This document shows positions 9,978 through 20,855 of a stretch of DNA of 64,000 nt, in pieces (position 1 is the stretch's first letter; each line of letters opens with the position of its first letter). The translations under genes and the position numbers were made by a program. This DNA is from Torymus aiolomorphi (taxonomy: Eukaryota > Arthropoda > Insecta > Hymenoptera > Torymidae): NCBI GenBank assembly GCA_036365515.1, contig CM070873.1:193625104-193689103 (forward strand). Direction: 5' to 3'. The notes under the pieces are model-generated. The model searched no databases. It was not told the DNA's origin and saw only the letters and a list, made by a program, of their open reading frames with translations.

Positions 9978-11022
9978 TGTAACGGGATGGCTAGTGGGGG
10001 AAAATTCCAACAAGCCACAGGCCAGCGATGCCCTAGAACACGGTGCCGCGGGTGTCAGACTAAAATGACTTGCCCGGGGATCTGCTCCTGGAATCCCGAA
10101 AACAACGCGAAGATCGCACACGAACTTCGCTTTCCAACTAATTGGATCGCTGAGTGAAAAGTGCGCGCTCGAAGAGTAAAGCGCGCGGCCGCTATGCTCA
10201 GATATGAAAACGACCGGCGGAGTCGTTTTCCCGCGGAGGCGGCGGTATCCGGGAGAAGGACAGGTTGTAATGAACAACGCGACGAGTAACTAGATATCAC
10301 AATATATTTACAATTAATAATCTCTACAAGCACAACGCGCGTGCTGATTAGAACAAAGAGTTAGTTCGCGCGCGACCGTTAATATTCAAACGCGCGAACT
10401 ACACGGCGCGCGGCGAAGCTGCTATGCTCGAGCGCAGTGTTAAGTACGGCGAGCTGACACACACTCGCACGTACACGGCACAGAAAGCTTGCACGGGGCG
10501 ATTTCCGTGCAAGCCTTTTACATGAAATACGCGAGAAGAGAATATAACTTACCGATCTAAGGAGCAGCCGGTGCACTCGACTCTCTCTCGCTCTCTCGGC
10601 AGTTGCGCGCTCGCTCTCTCTCTCTCTCGCTCTCGCTTACAAGGGTGGCAGTCTGGCTCGCTGCCGTCTCTCGCTCGTGGCACAAGCTGCACGGACTTGC
10701 CCTCTCTCTTGCTCTCTCGCTCTCTTGCAGGTCGGCGCCTCCACTCTACACTCGCGATAATAACAATAAATAGCACGGCGCGGACACTAAAATCTGAGAG
10801 ATGGCAAGCTGACGATGTGCACAGCACGAGGGTATACACGAAGATGGCTCCCTTTTCTCGCGGGAACCAGTTAGCAGCTTCGCGACGGATGACGGGCATT
10901 TTACGCGTCGCGAGACCGATTCGCTACGCGCGGCGCGCCTCGATTCGGCTGCGCAGGAGTTGCGCGCGCGCGCTCACTACCTTCGCGCGGTAGATTAGAA
11001 TCGCGGCTAGACACGCGTTACA
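9978..11022 (-). repeat. LTR B, shared middle LTR
   Basis: The edges are TGTAACGGG and CGCGTTACA, a normal TG...CA LTR of 1,045 bp. It is the 3' LTR for the complete unit to its right and the 5' LTR for the truncated copy to its left. It contains CT/GA-rich runs at about 10577-10735 (GAGAG on the minus strand), typical of GAGA-factor promoters. CG dinucleotides are frequent. Confidence 0.85.
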
Positions 11023-11032
11023 CCCCCCCGCC
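11023..11032 (-). promoter_or_regulatory. Polypurine tract of element B
   Basis: On the minus strand GGCGGGGGGG lies immediately before the TGTAACG edge of the LTR, the normal position for the plus-strand primer. Confidence 0.7.
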
Positions 11033-11215
11033 AGACGCTACTTAGGGGACCGAGAGCAGCTCTGCTAATCATGGCCGTCGTCGTACCTACTAATATGGTA
11101 GTAATGATTAGGAGAAGGAGGTTCGAAAAGGAATATTGAAGAATCGGAATCACAGGTTTTTCTTTTTAATTTTTATTAAAAAAATATAAAAAAAACTTCA
11201 GGGCCTCTCCCCTCT

Positions 11216-12172
11216 TCAACTGGCCCGGGAATACGATCGGCGCCCCTTGTGACGAGCTTGGTTGGGGCAATGTTTTGACTTTTTCACCCCAAGCTCGCCG
11301 CACATGAAGCACCGGGGGATCGCGTTACTGTCGAGCGCATCCCGGGCCGCTCGCTCTTCTTCAAGCGCCCTCCTAAGGCGCTCTTCTTCTTTTTTGGAGA
11401 CGGCGCTGGGCCTCTTCCTTGACCCGGCGCGCCGTCTCCTCTGCCTTTCCCTGGCTCGCCTGGCCTCTTCCATGCGCTCCTGCGCACGAGCCAGGCGAGC
11501 CTCCTCCGCCTTTTGGAAGGCTGTTCGGCGCAGCCTGGCGGCCCTGGCCTCTGCGGCGGCCGCGAGCTCTTCGCGCCGGCCTTGGGCCATTCCGACCCAT
11601 TTGCCGGCTTGCCGCTCGCCGGCCTTACCGTGGCACTGGAGAAAGACCTCCAGTGCGGCCAGGGCAGCGTCCTCCGCAGCGCGCGAGGACTTGCTGAGGC
11701 GCCGCGCTTCCTCGAGGGTCTTCTCCACTGGGACCCAGGCCGCACCGACTTCATCACTCGGTGCCCACTTGGGGGCCTGGGTCGGAGAACTCTCTTTCCT
11801 TTCTTCGTCGGCCCGAGCCGCGCCGGCGTTTCCTTCCGGCGCCATCTCTGAGGCTCGGACCGACGCCTCTTGCGAAAGCCGTTCTTTCCGGCTTTCCTGC
11901 TGCTCCTTCGGGGGACGAGGTTGCCGAAGCGGACTGGGACCGGCCTCTGCCCAGGCCGGCTCCGAAGGTCCCTTTCTTGGCTTCGGCGCCTCTATCTCCT
12001 CGATCATGACGGTGGAGGGCTTTTCCACTGGCTGGGGTGCCAGTGTCACAGCGTCGATGCCCTCCACGATCTGCTCCAAAAAATCGATGACGGCGGGGTC
12101 AGGATTGCACTGGATTAATCCAGCGATCACCTTCTTCGCCGTCTCCGCTATTTCGGGAGTCAGGCCTTGCAT
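11216..12172 (-). CDS. Extra ORF3 of element B, coiled-coil protein with Cys/His cluster
   Basis: This 318-codon ORF starts at an ATG (12170-12172) and lies between pol and the 3' LTR, where envelope genes sit in some gypsy elements. It has no signal peptide or membrane segment, so it is not an envelope protein. Residues 1-60 are mildly acidic, 60-160 rich in P, E, S and A, and 165-280 a long alanine/arginine/glutamate region with strong coiled-coil character. Near the end C288-x2-C291-x9-H301-C302 forms a possible zinc site, followed by a basic tail. A long antisense frame exists but looks like a GC-driven shadow. I know no family for it. Binding to nucleic acid or to Gag is a guess. Confidence 0.6.
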   Translation of the reverse strand: MQGLTPEIAETAKKVIAGLIQCNPDPAVIDFLEQIVEGIDAVTLAPQPVEKPSTVMIEEIEAPKPRKGPSEPAWAEAGPSPLRQPRPPKEQQESRKERLSQEASVRASEMAPEGNAGAARADEERKESSPTQAPKWAPSDEVGAAWVPVEKTLEEARRLSKSSRAAEDAALAALEVFLQCHGKAGERQAGKWVGMAQGRREELAAAAEARAARLRRTAFQKAEEARLARAQERMEEARRARERQRRRRAGSRKRPSAVSKKEEERLRRALEEERAARDALDSNAIPRCFMCGELGVKKSKHCPNQARHKGRRSYSRAS

Positions 12173-12523
12173 GTCCTGAAACAGGTAAATCGATCCCGGG
12201 GAGGAGTGAGATTGAGGACTGGAAAATTAAGACGAACACAGGTTAGTACGTACGACACAAGTTGGACGGCACAATTATTGCTTTTTATACGCTCGGGTTC
12301 TACGAGGACTAATTAGTCCGGCATCAGCAGGTACGGGCTTCTTCTTCGAACCCTTTGGCCTCCCTGGGCCTCGCTTGGGTTCTGTTGGACCGGCCACACG
12401 CATAGGCCGGCCATCGCTCGCACGCTTTCCTGGCCTAACTAATAGCGCGGTCTTACGAGGTGGACCGCGCCTCTTAGCCGTCGCCCGGGGCTGTACATTC
12501 CCCCGGCTAACTCTGTGTCCCTC

Positions 12524-13948
12524 TCACGTGTTTCGTTCGGCTGAAGAGTCCCTCGCTGGTGGCGCCTGGGCTACTTCTGCTGAGACGTATCTCTTGAGTT
12601 GCTGCGCATGGACGGGACGTATCGTTCGACCATCCTCACCTTGGATCTCATAGGTGTTTTCGCCTAGAATATTCACAATCGTGTAGGGCCCCGCGTACTT
12701 TGGTGCTAATTTGGCAGAAATCCCCTCAGCTGCTGAGGATAGTACCTTATTCTCTCTCCATACACGATCGCCTAGACAGAATTCTGGATGTCGACGATGA
12801 GCGTCATAATATTTGGCTTGTCTCGCCTGCTCCGCTTGCGCGTCGGCCGCCGCCCGAACGTGCAATTCGCGGAGCTTGTCCATACGTACCACCCAATTGT
12901 TTATCGCCTCTTGCTGCCCTTGCTCTTCGGCTAACCTGTCTTCCTCCCGCCTTAGTGTCTTCGGTGGGTCAGGTTGTCGGCCGTAAATGAGCATGGCAGG
13001 ACTTATCTTTGTGGAGCTGTGTTCGGCAGTATTGTACGCGAACGCCAGCTCATTCAGTTTCTCATCCCAGGACCGGTGATTTTCCTCTGCGTAAGACATA
13101 ATCATTGTCTTCACCGTTCGATTCACACGCTCGACAGGATTGGCCTGAGGGTGATACGGAGGTGTAAACGTGTGATGCACGTTTCTCTCCTTTAAGAATG
13201 CCTCTAATGGTGCATTTTTAAATTCAGTCCCATTGTCTGAGAGAAACACCTCCGGGACTCCGAATCGCAGACATACTCGCTCGTTGAGTCCCTTAATTAC
13301 CGATTTACCATCTGCCCTTTTTATCGGAATTACTTCAATCCAGCGTGTGAACAAGTCCTGGAATATGAGAATGTATTCGTGGCCGTGCGTGGTTTTTGGG
13401 AGGGGCCCCATAATGTCGCTAGCCACGATTTGCCATGGACGCTCTGTAATTCGGCGTCCCATGAATCCTGTTGGAGCGCGCTGTTCGATTTTGCACTGCT
13501 GGCAAATTTGGCACTGGCTCACGTATCTGGCTACATCACGAGACATGTGTGGCCAATAATACTTCCGCTTTACTCTTTCTAGCGTTTTCTCGCGGCCCAA
13601 GTGCCCAGCAGTTGGAAAGTCATGGCATTCTCTCAGTACTTCGCGTCGCTTTTCGTGAGGGACTGCTAACTTCCATGCATCATCGTCGCCGAGAGACTCG
13701 TCTATGACTTCATCAGGTTCGTACTTGTACAGTCTCCTCCCCGCCAGCTTGAACGTGGGGAAGTCTCGCGGCCGCTGTTGAACCTCTTTCACAATTTCGA
13801 GGTACCATTGGTCATTTGTATCGCGTTCGAGCTCTAACGCGGCGACCGCTGGCTCCTCTTCCTCGAACATCCGCGAAAGGGCATCTGGGACATTGTCCAA
13901 AGAGCCCTTTCGGTGTTCGACTGTGAAACTGTGGTTTTGTAGTTCCAA
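12524..13948 (-). CDS. Pol C-terminal part: integrase of element B
   Basis: This frame continues the upstream pol frame after one TAG codon. Residues 1-30 complete the RNase H/linker. The HHCC zinc domain is H109, H116, C146, C149. The catalytic triad is D178, D238 and E273, with the DD35E spacing of Ty3/gypsy integrases, and the surrounding motifs (SDNGTEF, YHPQANPVERVNRT) are classical. A GPY/F-like module (KYAGPYTI...ENTYEI) lies at about residue 430. Integrase inserts the cDNA into chromosomes. It would be made only by readthrough or from a copy lacking the stop. The catalytic residues look intact. Confidence 0.85.
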   Translation of the reverse strand: MELQNHSFTVEHRKGSLDNVPDALSRMFEEEEPAVAALELERDTNDQWYLEIVKEVQQRPRDFPTFKLAGRRLYKYEPDEVIDESLGDDDAWKLAVPHEKRREVLRECHDFPTAGHLGREKTLERVKRKYYWPHMSRDVARYVSQCQICQQCKIEQRAPTGFMGRRITERPWQIVASDIMGPLPKTTHGHEYILIFQDLFTRWIEVIPIKRADGKSVIKGLNERVCLRFGVPEVFLSDNGTEFKNAPLEAFLKERNVHHTFTPPYHPQANPVERVNRTVKTMIMSYAEENHRSWDEKLNELAFAYNTAEHSSTKISPAMLIYGRQPDPPKTLRREEDRLAEEQGQQEAINNWVVRMDKLRELHVRAAADAQAEQARQAKYYDAHRRHPEFCLGDRVWRENKVLSSAAEGISAKLAPKYAGPYTIVNILGENTYEIQGEDGRTIRPVHAQQLKRYVSAEVAQAPPARDSSAERNT

Positions 13949-13951
13949 AGC

Positions 13952-15727
13952 CTATCTTGCTAACCTGCCTGATGGGTTTCGGAGATCACGGAGCCACTTC
14001 AAGCTGCTATGATCCGTGATGACCTTGAAGTCATAGGCCTCTATATACGGACGGAACTTTTTGATTGCCCAGAGAATTGCTAGACACTCTCGTTCCGTCA
14101 CGCTATAATTCTTCTCGGCCGCGCTCAGAGTTCGACTAGCGAACTCTAGGACTCTTTCGTCGCCGTCTATTATCTGGTATAGCACCGCTCCAAGTCCTGT
14201 ATCGCTCGCATCAGTTTGCACCACGAACTGTGCGTTAGATACCGGTCTGTGGAGAATCGGTGCAGAAGCAACTAGCGCTTTTAGTTCTTGGAAGGCCTCT
14301 TCTTGTGCCGTTGACCACTCGTATTTCCGATCCTTTTTCGTTAGTTCGGTCAGTGGTTCAGCAATTGTGGCGAAGTTTGATAAAAACTGTCTATACCACG
14401 AGGCCATTCCTAGGAAGCGTCTCAGCTGACGGAGGTTTTTCGGCACCGGATATTCCATAATGGGCTTTATTTTCTCGGGGTCTGGTTTAAAACCATCCCT
14501 ATTTACTATGACCCCGAGATATTGGACCTCATCGCGACAGAAGACACTCTTCTCGCGATTTATTGTGAGGCCCGCGTCCTTTATCCTATCTAGAACTCTT
14601 TTTAGAACCTCTTTATGCTCCTCGAATGTTTCTGTGACTATTATTATGTCATCGAGATACGAGTAAGCAAAAGGTTCGAGTTCGGGGCCGATGACTTTGT
14701 CAATCAGCCTCTGGAAGGACGCTCCGGCATACGAAAGACCGTAGGGCATTCTTGTAAATTGAAATAACCCTTTGCCTGGCACGGTGAAGGCCGTAGTCTC
14801 TTTGGACTCCGGATTTAGTGGTATTTGGTGGTACGCACTACTTAAATCCAACGTGGATATGTATCGCGCTTTCTGCAGTTTGCTTAAGATACTCTCCATG
14901 TATGGTAACGGATATGCGTCTGGCCTTGACGCTGCGTTCACTTTTCTGAAGTCCACACAGAAACGGAACTTCCCGTTGGACTTGCGTACCATTACCACGG
15001 GGCTTGACCAGCCGCTTGTCGAAGGTTCTATTATACCCGCGAGTAGCATTTCCTCCACCTGCTTGTGCATCTCTTCCTCGAGTTTTCGAGATACTGGGTA
15101 GTACTTCTGTTTTATGGGTCTTGTGAAGCCGACGTCTACTGCATGCTCAACCCACGAAGTACACCCTAATGGTGCCAGGCCGTTTCCCATCAGCTCAGCT
15201 ACTAAAGCTTCCGCTTCTTTGCGCTGCTCTTCTGTTGGGTCCGCCAACCCTATAGCTGATACGGACACGGTATTATTGGCGGTTATGGAGGCTACTTCTA
15301 ACTTTACGCTTGCATCATCATCTTTGAGATGCAGCGTATTGTCAGTGGGGTCTAAGACGGCGCTAAACTTCTTAATGAAGTTCACCCCCAAGTAGCACTC
15401 CGTGTCTAGGTCTGGCATGATTGCGACGCGCACATCCTTGCACACGCCTGCCACGACCATGGGTAGATACACATAGCCAAGCACTGTTATGCTCTGCCCA
15501 TTAGCTACCCGTGCCGTTAGGCCGCTGGCCGGGATTAATTCTTTTCCACAGGCTGTAGCGAGCTGTAAGCCGATGGAATTCATCCCAGTCCAGGAAGCTC
15601 CAGTATCGAAGAGTGCCCGTAGCCTGTAGCCGGCTACACCTACTTGAAGCCACCATCGCGAGCATGTTTCCTGGTTAGCTTCGTTCTGCTGAGTCGCAGG
15701 CACTTCTTCGCTCTCTCCTTCAGGCAA
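13952..15727 (-). pseudogene. Pol N-terminal part: protease, reverse transcriptase, RNase H of element B
   Basis: The domains are in gypsy order. Aspartic protease has D41-T-G-A. Reverse transcriptase has the first catalytic Asp at D294 (LDLSSAYHQ) and Y357-L-D-D. RNase H has D506 (QTDAS), E547 and D572 (TDHSS). The frame ends at a TAG (13952-13954) in the place where related elements have the tryptophan of a conserved GRLARW motif. The next codons continue in frame into integrase, so this is a single nonsense change. The frame opens upstream without an ATG. In gypsy elements pol is reached by frameshift from gag, and here the upstream gag frame does differ. Confidence 0.85.
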
Positions 15728-15737
15728 TTGGACCGAG

Positions 15738-18171
15738 TTACCCTCGGTCGCTGATGTGAGAGCTGGGGGCGGGCGTGTGGCCGTGTTTACCTGCCCCCTT
15801 GGCCGTTTCCCTGCTGGTTTCCGGCAGCATTGGGGTTGCGGTCGCTTCCCCTTTGCTCGTTGCCGTAACCCCTTCGGTACTGTGGCCTTTGTGGAGGTCC
15901 ATTACTCCTTGGACTTGGCGGCCTAGCCTGGTGGGTCGAGCTACTACCCCCACTAGGCTGATTATTACTTTGCCCGCCTTCCCGCTGCCTGTTCTCCCAA
16001 TTATTCTTTTCTTGGGCTTCTTGAACGACTGTGGGTTTGGCGTTTGCCCACTATTTCCGTCGGTGCCTTTCTTTGTCAAGCTTGACAAACACTCGGCCAT
16101 CACCCGACGGAACATAGCCTCGAGGCTTTCTCGAGGCTCCTGCTGTTGTTGCCCCATCGCCGCCACTCCTGGATTCTGCTTTTTCCGCTGATCCGTAGTT
16201 GGCTCTGTAGGTACGTAGGCAAACTCTGGCAAGTAAGTGCGCTCTGGCGGTGGTGGCGAGTGATACACCTTATCTGCCGCGAGCGCTAATTCGGCCTCCC
16301 GGGCTAAATCCAGGAGCCCTCGGTAATCCGTAATTTGATTACGCATCACCATTTTTTGCAGTTCTGGCCGCATGTTTCGGTGCAACATGTCCAATTGTTG
16401 AGGCATGCTAGGCACCGGAACTAACTTGAGAATCAAGGCTTGCAGATTCACTACGTAATCTCTCGTGAGTTCGTTTCTGCCTTGAGTCCTCGCGTTTATC
16501 TCCGCTAGGATTCGCTGTTGATGGCCCCTGTCACCGCCATACATGTGTATTATGGCCTCTTGGAAGTCTTGCCAAGATCGCCACGTATGACGGTTACTCC
16601 TATACCAGGTGGCCGCTACTCCACTCAGGAGCTCTGACAATGACGAGAGTACTTCGTCGTACGTCAGATTTGCTAGAGCTCGACATTCCTCTACTCTCGT
16701 GAGGAATAACTCGACGCTCTGCTCCTTCAAGGACCCAGAGAACTTGATGTGCCATTTCCTTACGATTTGGCCCACATTACGGTTCGTCTGTTGAGGCACG
16801 TACGTCTGCCTCGTAGACTGGTCCAGTGTAGCACTCACCCCCGCCTGACGCTGTGTAGGATTTCTTTCGCTATTCCTCCTAGCGTCCCTTGGCGATTCAG
16901 TATTGGGACTGCTGCTGTCAAAATTCACATATGTGAACGTGTCCTGAAAGTTCACATGTGGTGATCCTCGTCCCCTGCCCGCACTCGGTAGTTGGACTCC
17001 CTCCAAGCGCGTGCTTGAGGGGGGTGTCGAGCTTCTTGGAGTATTGGCACCCTCTCTTTGAGCTCTTCCACCTCTTTGACGAGTCTATGGATCACCGACA
17101 GCAGCTGTTCTGAGACTACGTTGTCTCCCACAGCAATCCCTGCGGTACGCTGTTCCCCCGCACTTGGCCACTCAAAACTCTGTGGCTGCGGTGGACTTCG
17201 CGTTTGCTGCCAGAACGCGTGCTGCCCATTTTGTGCCGACAACGACTCTTGTTCTTGACTCCGCCGGAATTGTCGTTGCCTGCGCTGCTCTTCTAGCAAC
17301 GCCTGCTGTCGCTGCTGCTCTTGATGCTTTCGCTGTTGCTGCCGCTGCTGCTCCTGCTGTTGTTGCTGTTGCTGCCGTCGCTGCTGCTCCATCTGCTGCT
17401 GCTGTGCTGTTGCATTTGCTGCTGCTGCATTTGCTGCTGCTGCATTTGCTGCTGCTGCATTTGCTGCTGTTGCAGTTGCTGCTGCTGCATTTGCTGCTGC
17501 TGCATTTGCTGCTGCTGCAGTTGTTGCTGTTGAAGCTGTTGCTGTTGGAGCTGTCCCTCGGCTTCGGCTGGAGATGTCCCGGTGGGTGCTGCAGAGCTCA
17601 ATATCTCTGTCCCGGAACCCTCCTGGCCGTTTGCCTCATCCGCTGGCTCCACCACTGCATTATGTGCTTGTTGTGGAGCGTTCATCCTCCGAGACTCCGA
17701 GAGTTTTTGCATCACTATCGGGTCATCAAGGAGCGTAATGAACGGGTGCGGTTGGTCTGGATCAGTATTGGGATCCACAATAGTCGACCCAGACTTGTTC
17801 ATCAACGTTAAGTCGATGAACGCCCTTCGGGACTGCTCGCGTTTAGTAAACGCTTGCTTCTCCGACAGCTCCGGCTCTGGCATGAAATCGGCGGCACTGT
17901 AATCGCCCATAAGCCACTTGATCGCTGTCAGCATATTCACTGATTGTAGATCTGACTGCTGCAGACCAAGGGCTTGCATGGCCTCGATAATTTCCTCTTC
18001 GGGCTGTGTATACGCCCAATTGAGTATCGCAGATTCCGCAAACTGCGATGATCGGGCCATGGTGTCAATTGGCTGTGCGCTTCCCCACGAACTTATTTTA
18101 CTAGCGCGAGTAGTATCCGGATTGATGGCAGAGAGAGTTTGGCTTTTCAACCCGTGAGCTAGCTTTTTCAA
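15738..18171 (-). pseudogene. Gag of element B, broken by several frameshifts
   Basis: Three overlapping frames cover the gag: 17293-18171, 16952-17392 and 15738-17006. The probable start is the ATG at about 18060, in GACACCATGG context. The first part has the N-terminal domain shared with element A (W86-L-M-G). A glutamine tract built of 15-bp CAG-rich units (17399-17545) follows. The third part has a Ty3-type capsid domain (KFSGSLKEQSVELF...WQDF) and a Q/N/G-rich tail without a visible zinc knuckle. Frame changes fall in the CAG tract (about 17405), a G6 run (17019-17024), near 16015 and a C5 run (15794-15798). The last could be the natural gag-pol shift, but the others look like indels or sequencing error. 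Confidence 0.75.
17399..17545 (-). repeat. CAG-type 15-bp tandem repeat inside gag B
   Basis: Units of about TGCTGCTGCATTTGC on the plus strand encode Q-Q-Q-M/L-Q repeats on the minus strand. One unit is interrupted (CTGTGCTG near 17402), which shifts the gag frame. The truncated copy of element B ends almost exactly beside the position of this tract. Confidence 0.8.
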
Positions 18172-19000
18172 CGCGAACCCGGGTTACTTTCTAAGAGCTA
18201 CGGCGGTTGCTCTTAACCTCGATAATGTACGAGGATTTCCCGTATGCGGCTCTAAAAAAAAATAAAAGCTATTTCTGTAAGTAATTACGATTTGTAATTA
18301 ATTACGCTCCACTACTCGCACTTGTAATTTTAAAATAAATATATGTGAAAAAAAATATATATATATGTGTCAAAACGGACAATATCACCACAAACACAAA
18401 AAAATAAATACAATTTTCACCTAAAAAAAAAATAAAAACAATTTTTAAGTTCGAGGGGATTTTTGCGCTCGAGTTTTTACTCGGGCGCACAGTCAACTTT
18501 TTGTTCCGAGAGTGCTTGCCGACTTTCTCTCGATTTTCTTCTAACTGCACGATAAAAGAAAAAAAAATTTTATTTTTCGTCCAAAAAAAATAATTCGTAT
18601 CGGAAATACGAGAGGACGAGAAGAAAAAAAATTTTCGAGACGAGAAAAAAAATTAATTAAAAAAAATTAATTATCGCTTAAAAAAAAAAAATTTTGTCGT
18701 TAAAAAATTAATTGTTATTAAAAACTTTAATTGTTAACCATAATTCCTCAACGCGCAAAAAATTCCGCGATCAATATCTCTCCTCGTCAGCACACTAGGT
18801 CGAGGGTTATTGGCTATCGCACGCCTAACCTCTCGACCGCACTCTCGCAACAGCACGGCTGTGTCACGCACACGCACAAACGCGCCTACGAGCTGCGGCA
18901 CGAAGAGCCTTTGTGTGCAGCTTACGCTCAGCTACGCTGCTGAGCTTCTTCGCGCCAAACTTCGCCGCGAATCACGTACGCGCCGCAGGTCCTTCTCCAC
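18172..19000 (-). other. 5' leader of element B
   Basis: This is AT-rich untranslated sequence with many A and T homopolymers. No supported ORF is present. It matches 9124-9954. Confidence 0.7.
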
Positions 19001-19021
19001 CCCCAAAACGTTGTGGCGCCA
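19001..19021 (-). promoter_or_regulatory. Primer-binding site of element B (tRNA-Lys type)
   Basis: On the minus strand TGGCGCCACAACGTTTTGGG begins two bases after the LTR. It resembles the lysine-tRNA complement and the primer site of element A. Confidence 0.65.
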
Positions 19022-19023
19022 GT

Positions 19024-20070
19024 TGTAACGGGATGGCTAGTGGGGGAAAATTCCAACAAGCCACAGGCCAGCGATGCCCTAGAACACGGTGCCGCGGATG
19101 TCAGACTAAAATGACTTGCCCGGGGATCTGCTCCTGGAATCCCGAAAACAACGCGAAGATCGCACACGAACTTCGCTTTCCAACTAATTGGATCGCTGAG
19201 TGAAAAGTGCGCGCTCGAAGAGTAAAGCGCGCGGCCGCTATGCTCAGATATGAAAACGACCGGCGGAGTCGTTTTCCCGCGGAGGCGGCGGTATCCGGGA
19301 GAAGGACAGGTTGTAATGAACAACGCGACGAGTAACTAGATATCACAATATATTTACAATTAATAATCTCTACAAGCACAACGCGCGTGCTGATTAGAAC
19401 AAAGAGTTAGTTCGCGCGCGACCGTTAATATTCAAACGCGCGAACTACACGGCGCGCGGCGAAGCTGCTATGCTCGAGCGCAGTGTTAAGTACGGCGAGC
19501 TGACACACACTCGCACGTACACGGCACAGAAAGCTTGCACGGGGCGATTTCCGTGCAAGCCTTTTACATGAAATACGCGAGAGGAGAATATAACTTACCG
19601 ATCTAAGGAGCAGCCGGTGCACTCGACTCTCTCTCTCGCTCTCTCGGCAGTTGCGCGCTCGCTCTCTCTCTCTCTCGCTCTCGCTTACAAGGGTGGCAGT
19701 CTGGCTCGCTGCCGTCTCTCGCTCGTGGCACAAGCTGCACGGACTTGCCCTCTCTCTTGCTCTCTCGCTCTCTTGCAGGTCGGCGCCTCCACTCTACACT
19801 CGCGATAATAACAATAAATAGCACGGCGCGGACACTAAAATCTGAGAGATGGCAAGCTGACGATGTGCACAGCACGAGGGTATACACGAAGATGGCTCCC
19901 TTTTCTCGCGGGAACCAGTTAGCAGCTTCGCGACGGATGACGGGCATTTTACGCGTCGCGAGACCGATTCGCTACGCGCGGCGCGCCTCGATTCGGCTGC
20001 GCAGGAGTTGCGCGCGCGCGCTCACTACCTTCGCGCGGTAGATTAGAATCGCGGCTAGACACGCGTTACA
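19024..20070 (-). repeat. LTR B, 5' LTR of element B
   Basis: It runs from TGTAACGGG to CGCGTTACA, 1,047 bp. It differs from the middle LTR by G/A at about 19094, A/G at about 19583 and one extra CT unit near 19630. It abuts the AT-rich E0 repeat at 20071. Confidence 0.85.
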
Positions 20071-20855
20071 AAATCCAGATTTTTCTAATTCAACAAAATT
20101 ATATTTCTGAGTACTAATAAATAATTGTTTGTTTCTAAAAATACATGTATTAAAAGTAATAAAATATTTTATCAATGTAAATTGGTATTAGCACGAATGT
20201 GCAAAAATATTTATTACTATTGAAATCATAATTATTATTATTAAATGAATAATTATTTAAAAAGTGAGCTATTTACGATTATTTTTAATAAATATTTATT
20301 ATGTGAGTGCATTTATGTAATTTAAAATAATTTTTTGATTCAATGAAATAAATATTTAATTATATTTAGAAATTAATTTTATCAGGTATAGTTAATAAAA
20401 ATATTGTTTTCGCAAATTGTTTATTTGAACGTAATAAATTTTCTACTTTATTAATTAAATATTCTGTAAAATTTAATAAATATTTATCAATTTTAATCAT
20501 CCGTATACAAGTAAATGATCAATCATTTAGAAATACGTATTCGGTATGTTATAATAAATTAGTTATGAATTTTAAGTAATTATTTATTAGAATGTATTTA
20601 TTTCTTTTAAATAAATTGGTTTATTATATTTAAAAAAACTCGTTTATGTAATTTTAGCAAATGATAAATTTAATTTTATTAAAGCTTTAGTTATTTTTAA
20701 TAAATTTTATTTTTAATAAATGATCGAGATTTTCTAATAAATATTTATTAAACTTGAATATTTAGTATTTATTTCAAGAACATATTTATTTAAATTGACT
20801 GAATGGAATTCAAATAAATTTATTTAGTTGAATTTACGAATTTTTTTTTTCAGTG
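20071..20855. mobile_element. E0: CACTGA-type TIR element, right part
   Basis: It ends in a T-run followed by CAGTG, i.e. CACTGAAAAAAAA on the minus strand, the same terminus as the 22-kb element E1. The first 325 bp match the fragment at 6062-6390. Its left end was lost where LTR B joins at 20070. It inserted into the BEL/Pao integrase, with TA next to the terminus. It is non-coding. Confidence 0.65.

Larger units (their letters stand above)
8525..20070 (-). mobile_element. Ty3/gypsy element B, tandem dimer with shared LTR
   Basis: Read on the minus strand: LTR (20070-19024), primer site, leader, gag, pol, extra ORF, polypurine tract, LTR (11022-9978), then primer site, leader and gag N-terminus again (9977-8525), where it is cut. 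The two LTRs differ by two substitutions and one CT unit over about 1,045 bp, so the element is very young. The dimer sharing its middle LTR fits recombination between LTRs or integration of a concatemer. The truncated copy ends next to where the gag CAG-repeat tract would start. Despite its youth, gag is frameshifted and pol has an in-frame stop. Confidence 0.85.

Noticed and set aside
10571..10993. ORF in LTR B (and its twin at 19.6-20.0 kb)
   Set aside because: It lies within the LTR over CT-rich repeats, its frame changes between the two LTR copies through a CT-unit indel, and no domain is visible.
11262..12179. Long plus-strand ORF (305 codons) opposite ORF3
   Set aside because: It is serine/arginine/alanine low complexity, as expected opposite a GC-rich coding frame. 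The minus frame has a structured C-terminal Cys/His cluster and the element orientation.
15738..17006. Programmed frameshifts explaining all gag breaks in element B
   Set aside because: Only the last shift (C5 run before pol) is at the usual gag-pol place. The others fall in the CAG and G6 tracts or mid-gag and fit indels or sequencing error better.
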